Of a stretch of 55,267 nucleotides of DNA, positions 16,699 to 25,708 are shown in pieces. The translations under genes and the position numbers were made by a program. Position 1 is the first letter of the stretch; each line of letters starts with the position of its first letter. The DNA is taken from positions 1 through 55,267 of the forward strand of contig NZ_RJTU01000010.1 of assembly GCF_003730015.1 (NCBI RefSeq), read 5' to 3'. This DNA comes from Epilithonimonas hominis (lineage in GTDB: Bacteria > Bacteroidota > Bacteroidia > Flavobacteriales > Weeksellaceae). The notes under the pieces were generated by a model. It worked only from the letters and a program-made list of their open reading frames with translations, ran no database searches and was not told where the DNA came from.

Positions 16699-17565
16699 TT
16701 ATTTACCAAGATAAGATTTCAAAATCTTACTTCTGGAGTTGTGTTTCAATCTTTTGATGGCTTTTTCCTTAATTTGTCTAACTCTTTCTCTCGTTAGGTC
16801 AAAAGTTTCCCCGATTTCCTCCAAAGTCATTGGATGTTTTCCGTTTAAACCGAAATATAATCTTACCAAATCTGCTTCTCTAGGCGTCAACGTGCAAAGT
16901 GCTCTTTCAATTTCGATTTGTAGAGATTCCAACATCAAATCTTTATCAGGACTTGGAGATTCTCCCGAACGCAAAACGTCATAAAGGTTAGAATCTTCAC
17001 CTTCCACAAGCGGCGCATCCATAGAAAGGTGACGGCCACTGTTTTTCATAGATTCCTTGATGTCTTCCTCGCTCATATCCAGAACTTCTGCCAATTCTTC
17101 CGGAGAAGGTGGTCTTTCGTTTTCTTGCTCTAGGTGAGCATAAGCTTTGTTGATTTTGTTGATAGAACCAATCTTATTCAAAGGTAATCTTACAATTCTC
17201 GACTGCTCAGCCAAAGCCTGCAAAATCGATTGACGAATCCACCAAACCGCATAAGAGATAAATTTGAAACCTCTTGTTTCATCATATCTTTTCGCCGCTT
17301 TCATCAGACCAAGATTTCCTTCGTTGATCAAATCGGGAAGAGAAAGTCCTTGATTTTGATATTGCTTAGAAACCGAAACCACGAAACGTAAGTTAGCTTT
17401 GATCAGTTTTTCAAGCGCAGCTCTGTCTCCGGCACGGATTCTCTGAGCCAAATCTACCTCTTCGTCAGCGGTAATCAATTCAACTTTTCCAATCTCCTGC
17501 AGATACTTGTCTAGTGATGCGGTTTCCCTGTTGGTAACCTGTTTTGTAATTTTTAATTGTCTCAT
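16699..17565 (-). CDS. rpoD: Primary sigma factor RpoD (Bacteroidetes short type)
   Basis: A 288-residue group 1 sigma factor, the housekeeping sigma of Bacteroidetes, which lacks region 1.1. Region 1.2 is about 15-50 ([27 protein letters not shown]). Region 2 includes [31 protein letters not shown] and [15 protein letters not shown]. Region 4 ends with [23 protein letters not shown]. It should read the TTG/TAnnTTTG promoters seen throughout this window. It is transcribed alone. Confidence 0.96.
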   Translation of the reverse strand: MRQLKITKQVTNRETASLDKYLQEIGKVELITADEEVDLAQRIRAGDRAALEKLIKANLRFVVSVSKQYQNQGLSLPDLINEGNLGLMKAAKRYDETRGFKFISYAVWWIRQSILQALAEQSRIVRLPLNKIGSINKINKAYAHLEQENERPPSPEELAEVLDMSEEDIKESMKNSGRHLSMDAPLVEGEDSNLYDVLRSGESPSPDKDLMLESLQIEIERALCTLTPREADLVRLYFGLNGKHPMTLEEIGETFDLTRERVRQIKEKAIKRLKHNSRSKILKSYLGK

Positions 17566-17718
17566 TATAAAAACCTCATTCTATTAGGTTGCATTATATT
17601 ATACGATGAGAACATCAAAAAGGTTACAAATATTTTAATTTCACCAGATTAAACTTCAATTTTAACGCATTTTAAAACAGATTAAGATAATTTGACAAAG
17701 TCGAACCACTTTGTTAGG

Positions 17719-17826
17719 TTTGGGCAGCTTAATCCGCCTTCCGCTCCCAAACCGTTAGGTTCGACGAAGTCAATCTTTTCACTCCGCTCCGCTTCGTAAA
17801 AAGGATTTCCGCTCAAGTCGGGCTGC
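17719..17826. repeat. Interspersed repeat copy A (GGGCAGCTTA...AAGTCGGGCTGC)
   Basis: Begins TTTGGGCAGCTTAATCCGCC and ends AAGTCGGGCTGC; the ends share an inverted GCAGC/GCTGC. A second copy lies at 47021-47115. The 20-bp flank at 17703-17722 recurs inverted at 47048-47067 (18 of 20 identical). Confidence 0.75.
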
Positions 17827-17860
17827 GTGCAATTCAATTTCAAATATTATCTTTATAAAT

Positions 17861-17941
17861 GCACTTCGATTCTGCTCAGTGTGATATCGTTAACGCTAAT
17901 TTTAATAATAAATTTTGTCAGTCTGAGCGGAGTCGAAGACT
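17861..17941. repeat. Inverted pair of CTGAGC..TCGAAG repeats
   Basis: Left arm 17861-17885 and right arm 17914-17941 are imperfect inverted copies of one unit (CTGAGCRGARTCGAAG). A diverged third copy is at 46993-47015. Together with repeat A they fill most of the 538-bp gap between rpoD and gldD, which holds no credible gene. Confidence 0.65.
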
Positions 17942-18091
17942 TGTCCAATTATATAAACAATAATCAGCGAAATCTCCCAAATCTACGGGAATTTAATAAT
18001 CAATACAAACTTAAATCACACATTTCTCTGTAAATCAATCATTCTTAACAAAAATTTGGGAATCAAAATTCTTAGTATCAATTGTAATTGT

Positions 18092-18099
18092 TATTTTTG
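18092..18099 (+). promoter_or_regulatory. gldD -7 element (leaderless architecture)
   Basis: TATTTTTG, last G 5 nt before the chosen ATG at 18104. No clear TTG upstream. Confidence 0.5.
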
Positions 18100-18103
18100 C
18101 CGG

Positions 18104-18661
18104 ATGTTAAAAAATCTGTGCCGAATTTTAATTGGATTAACCTTGTTTTCTTGTGGTAAGGAACCTATTCCAAAGCCAAAAGGAGATCTGCGACTGGAAT
18201 ACCCAAACCCAAAATATCTTAGATTCGACTCACCTTGTAATTATTCTTTTGATTATTCGGATTTTTCCAGAGTAGAAAATGCTAAGGAAAATTGCTGGTA
18301 TTATATCAATTATCCCAAAATGAAGGCCAAAGTTTTCATTACATATTTCCCTATAAAAAATGATTTTCAACTCCACGTGAGGGAAGTAGAAAAAATGGTT
18401 TATGAACATACTATAAAAGCAAGTTCCATTGATACCAAGTCTTTCCAATATCCGGAAAAGAAAGTTTACGGTAATTTCTATGAGCTGAAAGGTCAAACCG
18501 CATCAAATATCCAGTTTTTTGTTACAGACAGTACAAGACATTTTGTAACGGGTAACCTCTATTTCAATTCCCGTCCGCGCCCAGACTCACTTGCACCAGC
18601 TATAGATTATGTAAAAAAGGATCTTTTGCACCTTATAGATTCTTTTGAGTGGAAAAAATAA
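18104..18661 (+). CDS. gldD: Gliding motility lipoprotein GldD
   Basis: A 185-residue envelope lipoprotein (signal ending LTLFSC, Cys17). The family hallmark PKPKGDLRLEYP follows the lipobox, with PKYLRF, CNYSFDYSDFS and CWYYINYPKMKAKVFITYFPI as in GldD of Flavobacterium. GldD is required for gliding and type IX secretion; its exact job is unresolved. The longer reading from 18056 is rejected because the -7 element lies inside it and the lipoprotein signal starts at 18104. In F. johnsoniae gldD lies near gldE and ssb; here it stands alone. Confidence 0.9.
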   Translation: MLKNLCRILIGLTLFSCGKEPIPKPKGDLRLEYPNPKYLRFDSPCNYSFDYSDFSRVENAKENCWYYINYPKMKAKVFITYFPIKNDFQLHVREVEKMVYEHTIKASSIDTKSFQYPEKKVYGNFYELKGQTASNIQFFVTDSTRHFVTGNLYFNSRPRPDSLAPAIDYVKKDLLHLIDSFEWKK

Positions 18662-18764
18662 GTTAGAAGTCAGAGTTAAGAAGACTTTCACTTCGCAAAA
18701 TAAAATTATAAAATATTAATACTTCCGACATCCATCATCGGACATCGGACAAAAACAAATAAAA

Positions 18765-19685
18765 ATGAAATTATTAGCAGTAGGAACTGTAGCATTTGAT
18801 GCCATTGAAACACCATTTGGAAAAACGGATAAAATTCTTGGAGGTGCAGCCACTTTTATTGGCTTGGCGGCTTCTGCTTTGGAAACTGAAGTGAGTTTAG
18901 TGTCGGTCATTGGCGGCGATTTTCCTCAGGAATATTTGGATATGATGACTTCTAAAAATATCAATGTAGATGGCGTAGAAATGGTGAAAGATGGTAAGAC
19001 CTTTTTCTGGAGTGGGAAATATCATAATGATCTTAACTCCAGAGATACTTTGGTGACAGAACTAAACGTTTTGGCAGATTTTGACCCAAAAGTTCCTGAA
19101 CATTCTGCTGATGCTGATGTTCTGTTATTCGGAAATCTTGATCCTGTGGTTCAGCTTTCGGTTTTGGAAAGGATGACAACGCAGCCAAAATTGGTTATTC
19201 TTGATACGATGAATTTTTGGATGGATATTGCCTGGGATAATCTGATGAAAGTTATCGCTAAAACAGACGTAATTACCATTAATGACGAAGAAGCAAGACA
19301 ACTTTCCGGAGAATATTCTCTGGTAAAGGCGGCAAAGAAAATCCACGAAATGGGTCCTAAGTTTGTGATTATAAAAAAAGGAGAGCACGGAGCATTATTA
19401 TTCCACGAAGGAAAAGTATTTGCAATTCCGGCATTGCCTTTAGAAGAGGTTTTTGATCCTACTGGAGCTGGCGATACTTTTGCTGGTGGATTCGCTTCCT
19501 ACCTAACTAAGAAAGGTGATTTCAGCTTTGAAAGTATGAAAACTGCTATTATAGTTGGTAGCGCAATGGCTTCTTTCACTGTAGAAAAATTCGGGACCGA
19601 GAGAATTCAGCACGTTACAAAACAGGAGCTAAGTGAAAGAATCTTGCAGTTCCGTGAGCTGACTTCTTTTGAATCTGCTATATAA
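18765..19685 (+). CDS. PfkB family carbohydrate kinase
   Basis: A 306-residue ribokinase-like sugar or nucleoside kinase. The catalytic motif DPTGAGDTFAGGFASYL (about 236-252) contains the anion hole and Asp base; an N-terminal GG box (LGGAATFIGLAASAL) and NDEEARQLSGE are also typical. The phosphoryl acceptor cannot be deduced. It lies 103 bp after gldD and 58 bp before the first PpiC gene, with no strong terminator between. Confidence 0.9.
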   Translation: MKLLAVGTVAFDAIETPFGKTDKILGGAATFIGLAASALETEVSLVSVIGGDFPQEYLDMMTSKNINVDGVEMVKDGKTFFWSGKYHNDLNSRDTLVTELNVLADFDPKVPEHSADADVLLFGNLDPVVQLSVLERMTTQPKLVILDTMNFWMDIAWDNLMKVIAKTDVITINDEEARQLSGEYSLVKAAKKIHEMGPKFVIIKKGEHGALLFHEGKVFAIPALPLEEVFDPTGAGDTFAGGFASYLTKKGDFSFESMKTAIIVGSAMASFTVEKFGTERIQHVTKQELSERILQFRELTSFESAI

Positions 19686-19743
19686 CATTTAACCTTACAG
19701 AAATTTATCACTCAAAAAAGTGTTATAAATTAATATACAAAAA

Positions 19744-21579
19744 ATGAAGAAGATTTTTTTTCCTGTATTGCTGGCGGTGGCTACGCAAAACCTTTTTGCT
19801 CAATATCTGATCGTTGGGAAAGATAGTATTTCGGTAAAAGATTATATCCGAGATAATAAATATGGTCTGGAAAATTCTGGAACGGAAAAATCGGTCAATG
19901 CAACAATAGATTTTCTATTGCTCCAGCAGCTCGCCAAAGAAAAAAAAGCAGATACGCTTAACTTTTTCGTCAATACTGTAAATCAAAGATTATCGGAAAT
20001 AAGAGAACAAAAATTTTATCCCAAATCCGTAATCGATCCTTTACTGACTGATTTTGTAGCATCTAATCAAAAAGAAGTTCAGGTTTTGCTCTTCTTAAAG
20101 GAAAAGAACGCGGATGATAAAACGGATTATAAATCACTCTACAATCAGGTTAAAACCGGCAAAATGACGATGGAAGATTTTCTTGCGAAAAATTCAACTC
20201 CAGAAACCTCCAAAGCATTTTATGTAAAACCTGGAATGTTGGATTATGAACTCTATCAGCAGGTAAAAAATACACCTGTTAACTCATATACATCTTTTAT
20301 TGACAAAGGAAACGTAGTTGGCTTTGCTAAAGTTGTCAATACCAGACCAAGCCTCGGCTATATGATTTTTGGAACTCTAGCGATTCCAAAAGATGATAAC
20401 TATGAAGCTACAAAATCCAAGATCTATAAAGAGCTGGAATCTGGAAAGAAATTTCAGGCTGTGGTAAAAGATTTTGGAGCCAGTGAAGAAGAGAAAAATT
20501 CTGGTGGCGCAGTGATGGGCTCGCCAATTTTGCCAGATGAGGTTTACAATGCGCTGAAGGGTCAGACAAAAGATTTTTACACAAAAGAACCAATCTTGTT
20601 CAATGATAAATATTTCATCTTCAATATTTATAGCATTGAGCCATATACGCTTACAGATGCAAACAGAAGGTTTTTCCAGAAAGAATTGCTGGCAACAAGT
20701 TATGGAGACGAGGCTGCTAAAAGACTCGTACGCTGGCTGAAAACACAGGAGAAATTTGTAGAAACTGCCGATTTTGCAGAGATCAAAAAGTCTTATCAGA
20801 GTTATCTCAATGTCAAGAATCCAAAAGCTGTTTTATTTTCTTATGGCGCTAATAAAGTCACTTATGAAGATCTGAAAAAAGCAATAGATTCTCAATATAA
20901 AAATCTGGAGCAAATCCCTACAACACAGTGGTCCGATCTTTTAAATTTTCAGGCAGATCAATATATTATTGGGGTTTATGCGAAGAATTTTCAAAATCTT
21001 CCAGATGTGAAGCCCGAACTGAATGAACTAAAAAAGAATCTCTTCTCGGAATACATTTTCTCGGAATACCTGAAAGATGAGCTAAAGAACAATCCGCAGC
21101 TCTTTACTGATTATTATAATGAAAACAAATCCAAATTTATTTGGGAAAAAAGAGCAGAATCCAGAGCTGTAGTCATTTCTAATCCTGCACTTGTAAAAGA
21201 GATAGAAAAAGAGGTTAAAGATCCTAAAAAATGGGATGCGCTCAAAGAAAAATACAAAAATAAGGTCAACGATAAAAATCAGGTTCTTGTTCATTTTGAA
21301 CAGGGGAAAATTCAGGAAAGTGCAGATATTTTCAAAAAGTATAATGTTCCTTTTAAGAAAGGTGTTTTTCTTACCAAAATTGCGGACAGAGATGTAGTGG
21401 TGGCAATAGATGAACTTCTGCCGGAACAACAGATGACATTGGAAGAATCTAAGGAAGATATGAATGATGCAGTAACAGAAAAACTTCTTCAGAAAACTAT
21501 TGCCGCACAACGCGCTAAAACAAAAGTGGAGATACAGCCAGCGTTTATGGCGGAACTGAATAAAAACTTTAAGAAATAA
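19744..21579 (+). CDS. Periplasmic PpiC-type peptidylprolyl isomerase (611 aa)
   Basis: A secreted protein with signal peptide (about 1-19, ending LFA). A parvulin domain lies at about 203-297 (LGYMIFGTLAIPKDD...GASEEEKNSGGAVMGSPILPDEVYNAL...PILFNDKYFIFNI). Long helical chaperone-like regions surround it. It is followed 66 bp later by a second, SurA-like PpiC protein. Together they probably chaperone outer-membrane proteins, inferred from family and context. Confidence 0.88.
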   Translation: MKKIFFPVLLAVATQNLFAQYLIVGKDSISVKDYIRDNKYGLENSGTEKSVNATIDFLLLQQLAKEKKADTLNFFVNTVNQRLSEIREQKFYPKSVIDPLLTDFVASNQKEVQVLLFLKEKNADDKTDYKSLYNQVKTGKMTMEDFLAKNSTPETSKAFYVKPGMLDYELYQQVKNTPVNSYTSFIDKGNVVGFAKVVNTRPSLGYMIFGTLAIPKDDNYEATKSKIYKELESGKKFQAVVKDFGASEEEKNSGGAVMGSPILPDEVYNALKGQTKDFYTKEPILFNDKYFIFNIYSIEPYTLTDANRRFFQKELLATSYGDEAAKRLVRWLKTQEKFVETADFAEIKKSYQSYLNVKNPKAVLFSYGANKVTYEDLKKAIDSQYKNLEQIPTTQWSDLLNFQADQYIIGVYAKNFQNLPDVKPELNELKKNLFSEYIFSEYLKDELKNNPQLFTDYYNENKSKFIWEKRAESRAVVISNPALVKEIEKEVKDPKKWDALKEKYKNKVNDKNQVLVHFEQGKIQESADIFKKYNVPFKKGVFLTKIADRDVVVAIDELLPEQQMTLEESKEDMNDAVTEKLLQKTIAAQRAKTKVEIQPAFMAELNKNFKK

Positions 21580-21592
21580 TTATAATTTAAAA

Positions 21593-21624
21593 TTGAGCAA
21601 AATTGGCGTATAATTCTAATTTTG
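21593..21624 (+). promoter_or_regulatory. Promoter of the SurA-like gene
   Basis: TTG at 21593-21595, 21-bp spacer, TAATTTTG at 21617-21624; the ATG follows 22 nt later at 21646. Confidence 0.55.
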
Positions 21625-21645
21625 CACGTTAATAATTTAAAAATA

Positions 21646-23022
21646 ATGTCAAAATACACAAAATACCTTTTTTTACTATCGGTAATCGTTTTCTTGGTAA
21701 GCGGAAAATTATCGGCACAGTTGACAAAAGGGCAGTTAATAGACGGTATCGCAGCTGTTATTGGAGATGAAATAATTCTGGAATCCGATATAGAAGATCA
21801 GGCTAATTATGCGAAGCAGCAGGGGACCAATGTTGGAAATAAATGTGAATTTATGGAAAGCATCCTTAATAACAAACTTCTCATTTATGAAGCTAAAAAA
21901 GATACGCTTATTGAAAACAGAAGTGCGGCAATCAAGGAAATGGCTGGTAATAAATATAACCAGATCTTGGCACAGTTTCCTGATGAAAAAGCGATGTTGG
22001 CAGCGTACAAATTCAGAACATCGTATGAGATGAAAAATGCAATCGAAAAAATTGATGCGGATAATTATTACGGTCAGCAGAAGTATGCGAGAATAACTGA
22101 AAAAGCAGATGTAACGCCTAACGAGGTTACAGATTTTTATAATCAGTTCAAATTTCAGTTGCCAAATGTAAAAGATGAAGTGTCTCTTTCCAAGATCAGT
22201 ATGTATCCGAAACTTTCTGAATCTCACAGAAAGGAAATCATTGATAAACTGAAAAAAATCAAACAAGATATCAAAAATGGAGACAGCTTTGAAAATCTTG
22301 CCAGAATTTATTCCGAAGATGAAGGCTCTGCGGCTGTTGGTGGTCTTTATAAAAATATCAATATGGGACAGATGGTAAAACCTTTCGAGGCGGCTGCGCT
22401 TAACCTTCAGGAAGGTGATATTTCGGATCCTGTAGAATCTGAATTTGGATTTCATCTTATTCAGTTGGTTAAGAGAAATGGTAAAAAATATGATGCTAGA
22501 CATATTCTTATAAAAAGTACGCCCAATGCAGAAGAACTTACAACTGCCAAAAAAGAACTTGACAGCATCAGAACTCTAATCCTGGAAAAGAAAATAACTT
22601 TCAAGGATGCTGCTTATAAATATTCCGATGATAAAAGCAATAAGTTCAGTGCGGGAATTATGACCAATAATCAGGATGGTTCGGACAAATTGGAAAAACT
22701 GAGTCTGGATCCAACAATTTCTTATCAGATTGCCGGACTTAAAAAGGGTGATATCACAGATCCTTTCCAGCAGGAAGATCAGCAGAAAAGGAAAATGATC
22801 AGCATTGTTCAGGTAAATGATATTATTGATGCACATCAGCTGGAACTAGCTACAGATTATGAAAGAATCAAAGATATGGCTCTTAATAAAAAGAAAAATG
22901 AGATTGTAGAAAAATGGGTTAATGCAAAAATTCCTTCATTGTTCATCTCATTGGATAATAAATATAAGGACTGCAACTTCCACAGTAACTGGCAGAAAAA
23001 TTCTGTTGTAACTACGAAATAG
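21646..23022 (+). CDS. SurA-like peptidylprolyl isomerase
   Basis: A 458-residue periplasmic chaperone. After the signal peptide (to about residue 25, LSA-Q) comes the SurA N-domain opening DGIAAVIGDEIILESDIEDQA. Two parvulin domains follow: DEVSLSKISMYPK...ARIYSEDEGSAAVGGLYKNINMGQMVKPFEAAA (about 170-275) and ARHILIKSTP...AAYKYSDDKSNKFSAGIM (about 285-385). SurA delivers outer-membrane proteins to the Bam machine. The start at 21646 is used because the -7 element occupies the longer reading. Confidence 0.92.
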   Translation: MSKYTKYLFLLSVIVFLVSGKLSAQLTKGQLIDGIAAVIGDEIILESDIEDQANYAKQQGTNVGNKCEFMESILNNKLLIYEAKKDTLIENRSAAIKEMAGNKYNQILAQFPDEKAMLAAYKFRTSYEMKNAIEKIDADNYYGQQKYARITEKADVTPNEVTDFYNQFKFQLPNVKDEVSLSKISMYPKLSESHRKEIIDKLKKIKQDIKNGDSFENLARIYSEDEGSAAVGGLYKNINMGQMVKPFEAAALNLQEGDISDPVESEFGFHLIQLVKRNGKKYDARHILIKSTPNAEELTTAKKELDSIRTLILEKKITFKDAAYKYSDDKSNKFSAGIMTNNQDGSDKLEKLSLDPTISYQIAGLKKGDITDPFQQEDQQKRKMISIVQVNDIIDAHQLELATDYERIKDMALNKKKNEIVEKWVNAKIPSLFISLDNKYKDCNFHSNWQKNSVVTTK

Positions 23023-23037
23023 ATTAAACTAAATAAT

Positions 23038-23073
23038 AAAAAGGGATGAGCAGAGATTGCTCATCCCTTTTTT
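23038..23073. terminator. Bidirectional terminator
   Basis: Stem AAGGGATGAGCA/TGCTCATCCCTT (12 bp, 5-nt loop) with A and T runs, between the convergent SurA-like and MBL-fold genes. Confidence 0.92.
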
Positions 23074-24157
23074 ATTTCCACCACTCAGAAAATGTTTGTG
23101 ATTCATCATCCAAATTCAGCTTCTCACCAATCATTGGTGTACAAAGTCGGTAGTTTTTACCCAAACTGTTTTGCTTTACTTTTTCCAGAGGTTCGTTCCA
23201 GGCGTGCTGCGCAAGAGCAAACTTACCTGAATGTACCGGAAAGATATTTTTTGCATTAAGATCATTCACTACTTTTCCAAACTCTTCTGGCAAAGTGTGG
23301 ATGTATTTCCATTTTTCATTGTACTGGCCATTTTCTAAAATTGCCCAGTCAAAAGGTCCAAAAGTTTCGCCAATTTTTTTAAAATGAATATCATAACCGC
23401 TGTCGCCACCGATGAAGATTTTTTTACCAGGGGATTCTAGAACATAAGAAGACCAAAGGGTGGTGTTTCTCTTAAACAGGCGGCCAGAAAAATGCCGGGC
23501 TGGAGTAGAGGTTATTTTAAAGTCATCAGCCATATTCCTGTTATCATACCAATCGAGCTCTATCATTTGATTTTCATCAAAACCCCAACGCTCAAAATGG
23601 GCGCCAACACCCAAACCGCAAATAACAGTTTTAATTTTTGGTTTCAGCTCTTTGATAGTTTTATAATCCAAATGATCGTAATGATCGTGAGAAATAATCA
23701 GAAAATCTATTTCTGGGAAATCGTCGGTAGTGTAAATATCTGTTCCTGCAAAACTTTTAGTAGTTCCGGGAATTGGAGAAGCGTTGCCACTTAGAACAGG
23801 ATCAACTAAAAATCGCTTCCCCGAAAGTTGAAAGTAATAAGAAGAATGTCCCATCCAAACCAGAAAATTATCGCCCAGTTTTTGGTTTTTCAAATCGGTT
23901 TTCGTACTGGGAATTTTTTTGTTTGGAACCTTGTTCGGTGTTTTGTCTGTTAAAAACTCCCATAGAACTTTTCTCATCGTAAAACCTTCTGCCAGAGATG
24001 GCGTGAGGCTTAGATTCTGAAAAACACCATCTTTATAATTTGGAGATTTTTTGATGCGTTCCAAGCGTTTTCCTTTTATAGTTCCCCCAAAAATAGGATG
24101 GTTAGCCATAATTAAAATCAGGATAATAATCCCGGCAACAGCAAAATATTTGAACAT
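23072..24157 (-). CDS. MBL-fold metal-dependent hydrolase (UlaG/NAPE-PLD-like)
   Basis: A 361-residue metallo-beta-lactamase-fold protein with an N-terminal membrane anchor (about 3-22). Metal ligands are seen in SHDHYDHLD (HxHxDH). Family features are GHSSYYFQLSGKRFLVDPVLSG before it, FIGGDSGYD and FPVHSGKFALAQHAW after it. The sequence resembles the NAPE-PLD/RomA-type group acting on lipids or lactones. The substrate is unknown. Confidence 0.87.
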   Translation of the reverse strand: MFKYFAVAGIIILILIMANHPIFGGTIKGKRLERIKKSPNYKDGVFQNLSLTPSLAEGFTMRKVLWEFLTDKTPNKVPNKKIPSTKTDLKNQKLGDNFLVWMGHSSYYFQLSGKRFLVDPVLSGNASPIPGTTKSFAGTDIYTTDDFPEIDFLIISHDHYDHLDYKTIKELKPKIKTVICGLGVGAHFERWGFDENQMIELDWYDNRNMADDFKITSTPARHFSGRLFKRNTTLWSSYVLESPGKKIFIGGDSGYDIHFKKIGETFGPFDWAILENGQYNEKWKYIHTLPEEFGKVVNDLNAKNIFPVHSGKFALAQHAWNEPLEKVKQNSLGKNYRLCTPMIGEKLNLDDESQTFSEWWK

Positions 24158-24204
24158 TTATATTTTTTTGAATTAGGACGATCGACCGGCTTATTTACTT
24201 TAAT

Positions 24205-24555
24205 TTATTTCCGGTCTACAATAAGAATCCATTCCTTATCTAAAATTTTATATCCCTTATCATAAATAAAAAAATACTGAGAACCATTTTTATAGGTAAT
24301 GATTTGTGTGATATAATCGAAGTCAAATCCTGCAGCTTCCATTTTGCTTCTGGTCAGTTTTGTTTTGCCGTCTGTATTATTCTCAGAAAGAATTCGGTAA
24401 TTTTTGCGAAGCTTGTTATTGATATTCCGCATCAGATTTGTAATGGTTTTATTCTGTTTATTGTTAAATGCATTTCTGCAAGCGTCTGAACAGAATTTTT
24501 TATCCGAACGCCCGATAATTTTATCGCCACATTCAAGGCATATCTGGTTTTCCAT
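24205..24555 (-). CDS. Zinc-ribbon small protein (DUF2116-like)
   Basis: A 116-residue protein. Cysteines CLEC near the N-terminus and CSDACR about 16 residues later form a four-Cys zinc ribbon of the kind found in DUF2116 proteins. A basic helical middle and a C-terminal beta-rich segment (DYITQIITYKNGSQYFFIYDKGYKILDKEWILIV) follow. It could bind nucleic acid, but no function is established. It lies 47 bp upstream of the MBL gene and may share its transcript. Confidence 0.75.
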   Translation of the reverse strand: MENQICLECGDKIIGRSDKKFCSDACRNAFNNKQNKTITNLMRNINNKLRKNYRILSENNTDGKTKLTRSKMEAAGFDFDYITQIITYKNGSQYFFIYDKGYKILDKEWILIVDRK

Positions 24556-24664
24556 TGTGTTTTTTCTTTTTTTATTAGTCTTATACTCACATCATAGTTG
24601 TAAAGCTGGTGACATTTAGAGATTTATAAATTTATAATTTTTTAGCAGTTTTCAAAAATTTTTT

Positions 24665-24694
24665 TATCCGTTTACAAACGATTACAAACGGATA
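24665..24694. promoter_or_regulatory. Inverted repeat between the zinc-ribbon gene and ssb
   Basis: TATCCGTTT at 24665-24673 and AAACGGATA at 24686-24694 are perfect 9-bp inverted arms with a 12-bp spacer. TTACAAACG also occurs twice, 10 bp apart (24672 and 24682). No T-run follows, so an operator is likelier than a terminator. The surrounding 253-bp gap has nothing else. Confidence 0.5.
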
Positions 24695-24808
24695 TAAATA
24701 CTTTTTAACCGAATCCTGCTTTTTTTTTGATGAAAATTTGCAACAGAAAATCGAGCGAAAGACAAAACACGACTTGGTTTTAAAAGTTTAATTCAAAAAT
24801 TTAATATT

Positions 24809-25144
24809 ATGTCTTTAAGAAACAAAGTGACGCTTATTGGTCACACAGGAAAAGAAGTAGAAGTTTTCAATTTCGAAAACGGAACTAAAAAAGCAACCGT
24901 TAGCCTTGCAACAAGTGATTATTATATCAATGCTGCGGGAGAAAGAGTAGAAGAGACGCAATGGCACAATCTCGTTGCATTTGGAAAAGTCGTAGATATT
25001 TTGGAAAAGTATGTTCCAAAAGGTAAGGAAATAGCAATAGAAGGAAAACTGACTTACAGATCGTATGATGACAAAGATGGCACAAAAAGATTTGTGACAG
25101 AAATCAAAATAGATGAACTGGTTCTTTTAGGATCAAATAAATAA
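24809..25144 (+). CDS. ssb: Short single-stranded DNA-binding protein
   Basis: A 111-residue OB-fold SSB (LRNKVTLIGHTGKEVEVFNFENGTKKATVSLATSDYY...TQWHNLVAFGKVVDILEKYVPKGKEIAIEGKL). It stops right after the OB fold and lacks the linker and acidic C-terminal tip (DDDIPF type) that recruits repair proteins in the main SSB. It is thus probably a second SSB paralogue. The gene stands alone with its own terminator. Confidence 0.9.
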   Translation: MSLRNKVTLIGHTGKEVEVFNFENGTKKATVSLATSDYYINAAGERVEETQWHNLVAFGKVVDILEKYVPKGKEIAIEGKLTYRSYDDKDGTKRFVTEIKIDELVLLGSNK

Positions 25145-25152
25145 TATCAAAT

Positions 25153-25188
25153 AAACCTCGGTAAGCAGAAAACTTGTCGGGGTTTTTG
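25153..25188 (+). terminator. ssb terminator
   Basis: AACCTCG/CGGGGTT stem (7 bp with one G-U), long loop, then five T. Confidence 0.65.
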
Positions 25189-25206
25189 TATCTTAAATAG
25201 ATTATG

Positions 25207-25639
25207 ATGAAAGTAAAAGTTTTGAAAATAAGAATTGATGATCGGTTTCAAATTACAGATGAAGCCATAGTTAATGATTATTTATCCCGGTTCGAGTATG
25301 AATGCAAAACTCGTGGCTGATGAAATTACTTATTGGTCGGTTTTAATTTATTACAATAACAAAAAGAATAAGGTAATTTCTAGTAAAACTACAGTGAATT
25401 CAGAATCTGAACTTTCGGAAAAAGAAAAGATTATTTACAATAAGCTAAAAGATTGGCGTGCAGATAAGGCAAGAGAAGCCCAATTGCCAGCTTATATCAT
25501 TTTTCATAATACGCATCTGATGTCTATTGCAAGACATAAACCTTGCACTTTGGACGATTTAGAAAATGTAAACGGAATCGAAAAGCGTAAGGTAGAGAAA
25601 TTTGGTATAGAAATTCTCGAGGTTTTAGAAAATGCATAA
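25207..25639 (+). pseudogene. HRDC domain protein, frameshifted
   Basis: The first frame (from 25207) reads MKVKVLKIRIDDRF...DYLSRFEYE and stops within a few codons. The next frame continues with KLVADEITYWSVLIYYNN and a C-terminal HRDC domain (ELSEKEKIIYNKLKDWRADKAREAQLPAYIIF...LENVNGIEKRKVEKFG). Dropping one base near 25302 joins them as FEYEAKLVADE and restores a protein of about 143 residues. HRDC domains bind nucleic acid and occur at the end of RecQ and RNase D. The cause is either a real one-base insertion or a sequencing error; no homopolymer is at the site. Confidence 0.75.
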
Positions 25640-25675
25640 ATGTGAAATTTACAATAAAAATAACATGTTGAAGGA

Positions 25676-25704
25676 TTGATTTTAAGATTTATCTCTTATT
25701 TTTG
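25676..25704 (+). promoter_or_regulatory. ppc promoter (leaderless architecture)
   Basis: TTG at 25676-25678, 18-bp spacer, TATTTTTG at 25697-25704; the last G is 5 nt before the ATG at 25709. Confidence 0.65.
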
Positions 25705-25708
25705 TTAT

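Noticed and set aside
17701-17765. GGTTCGA as the T-loop of a tRNA gene
   Set aside because: No cloverleaf can be built around it; it belongs to the repeat region.
21736-22503. 255-codon open frame antisense to the SurA-like gene
   Set aside because: Composition is Phe/Ile/Arg-rich as expected for the reverse of a Lys/Glu/Asp-rich gene; the plus-strand gene has clear domains.
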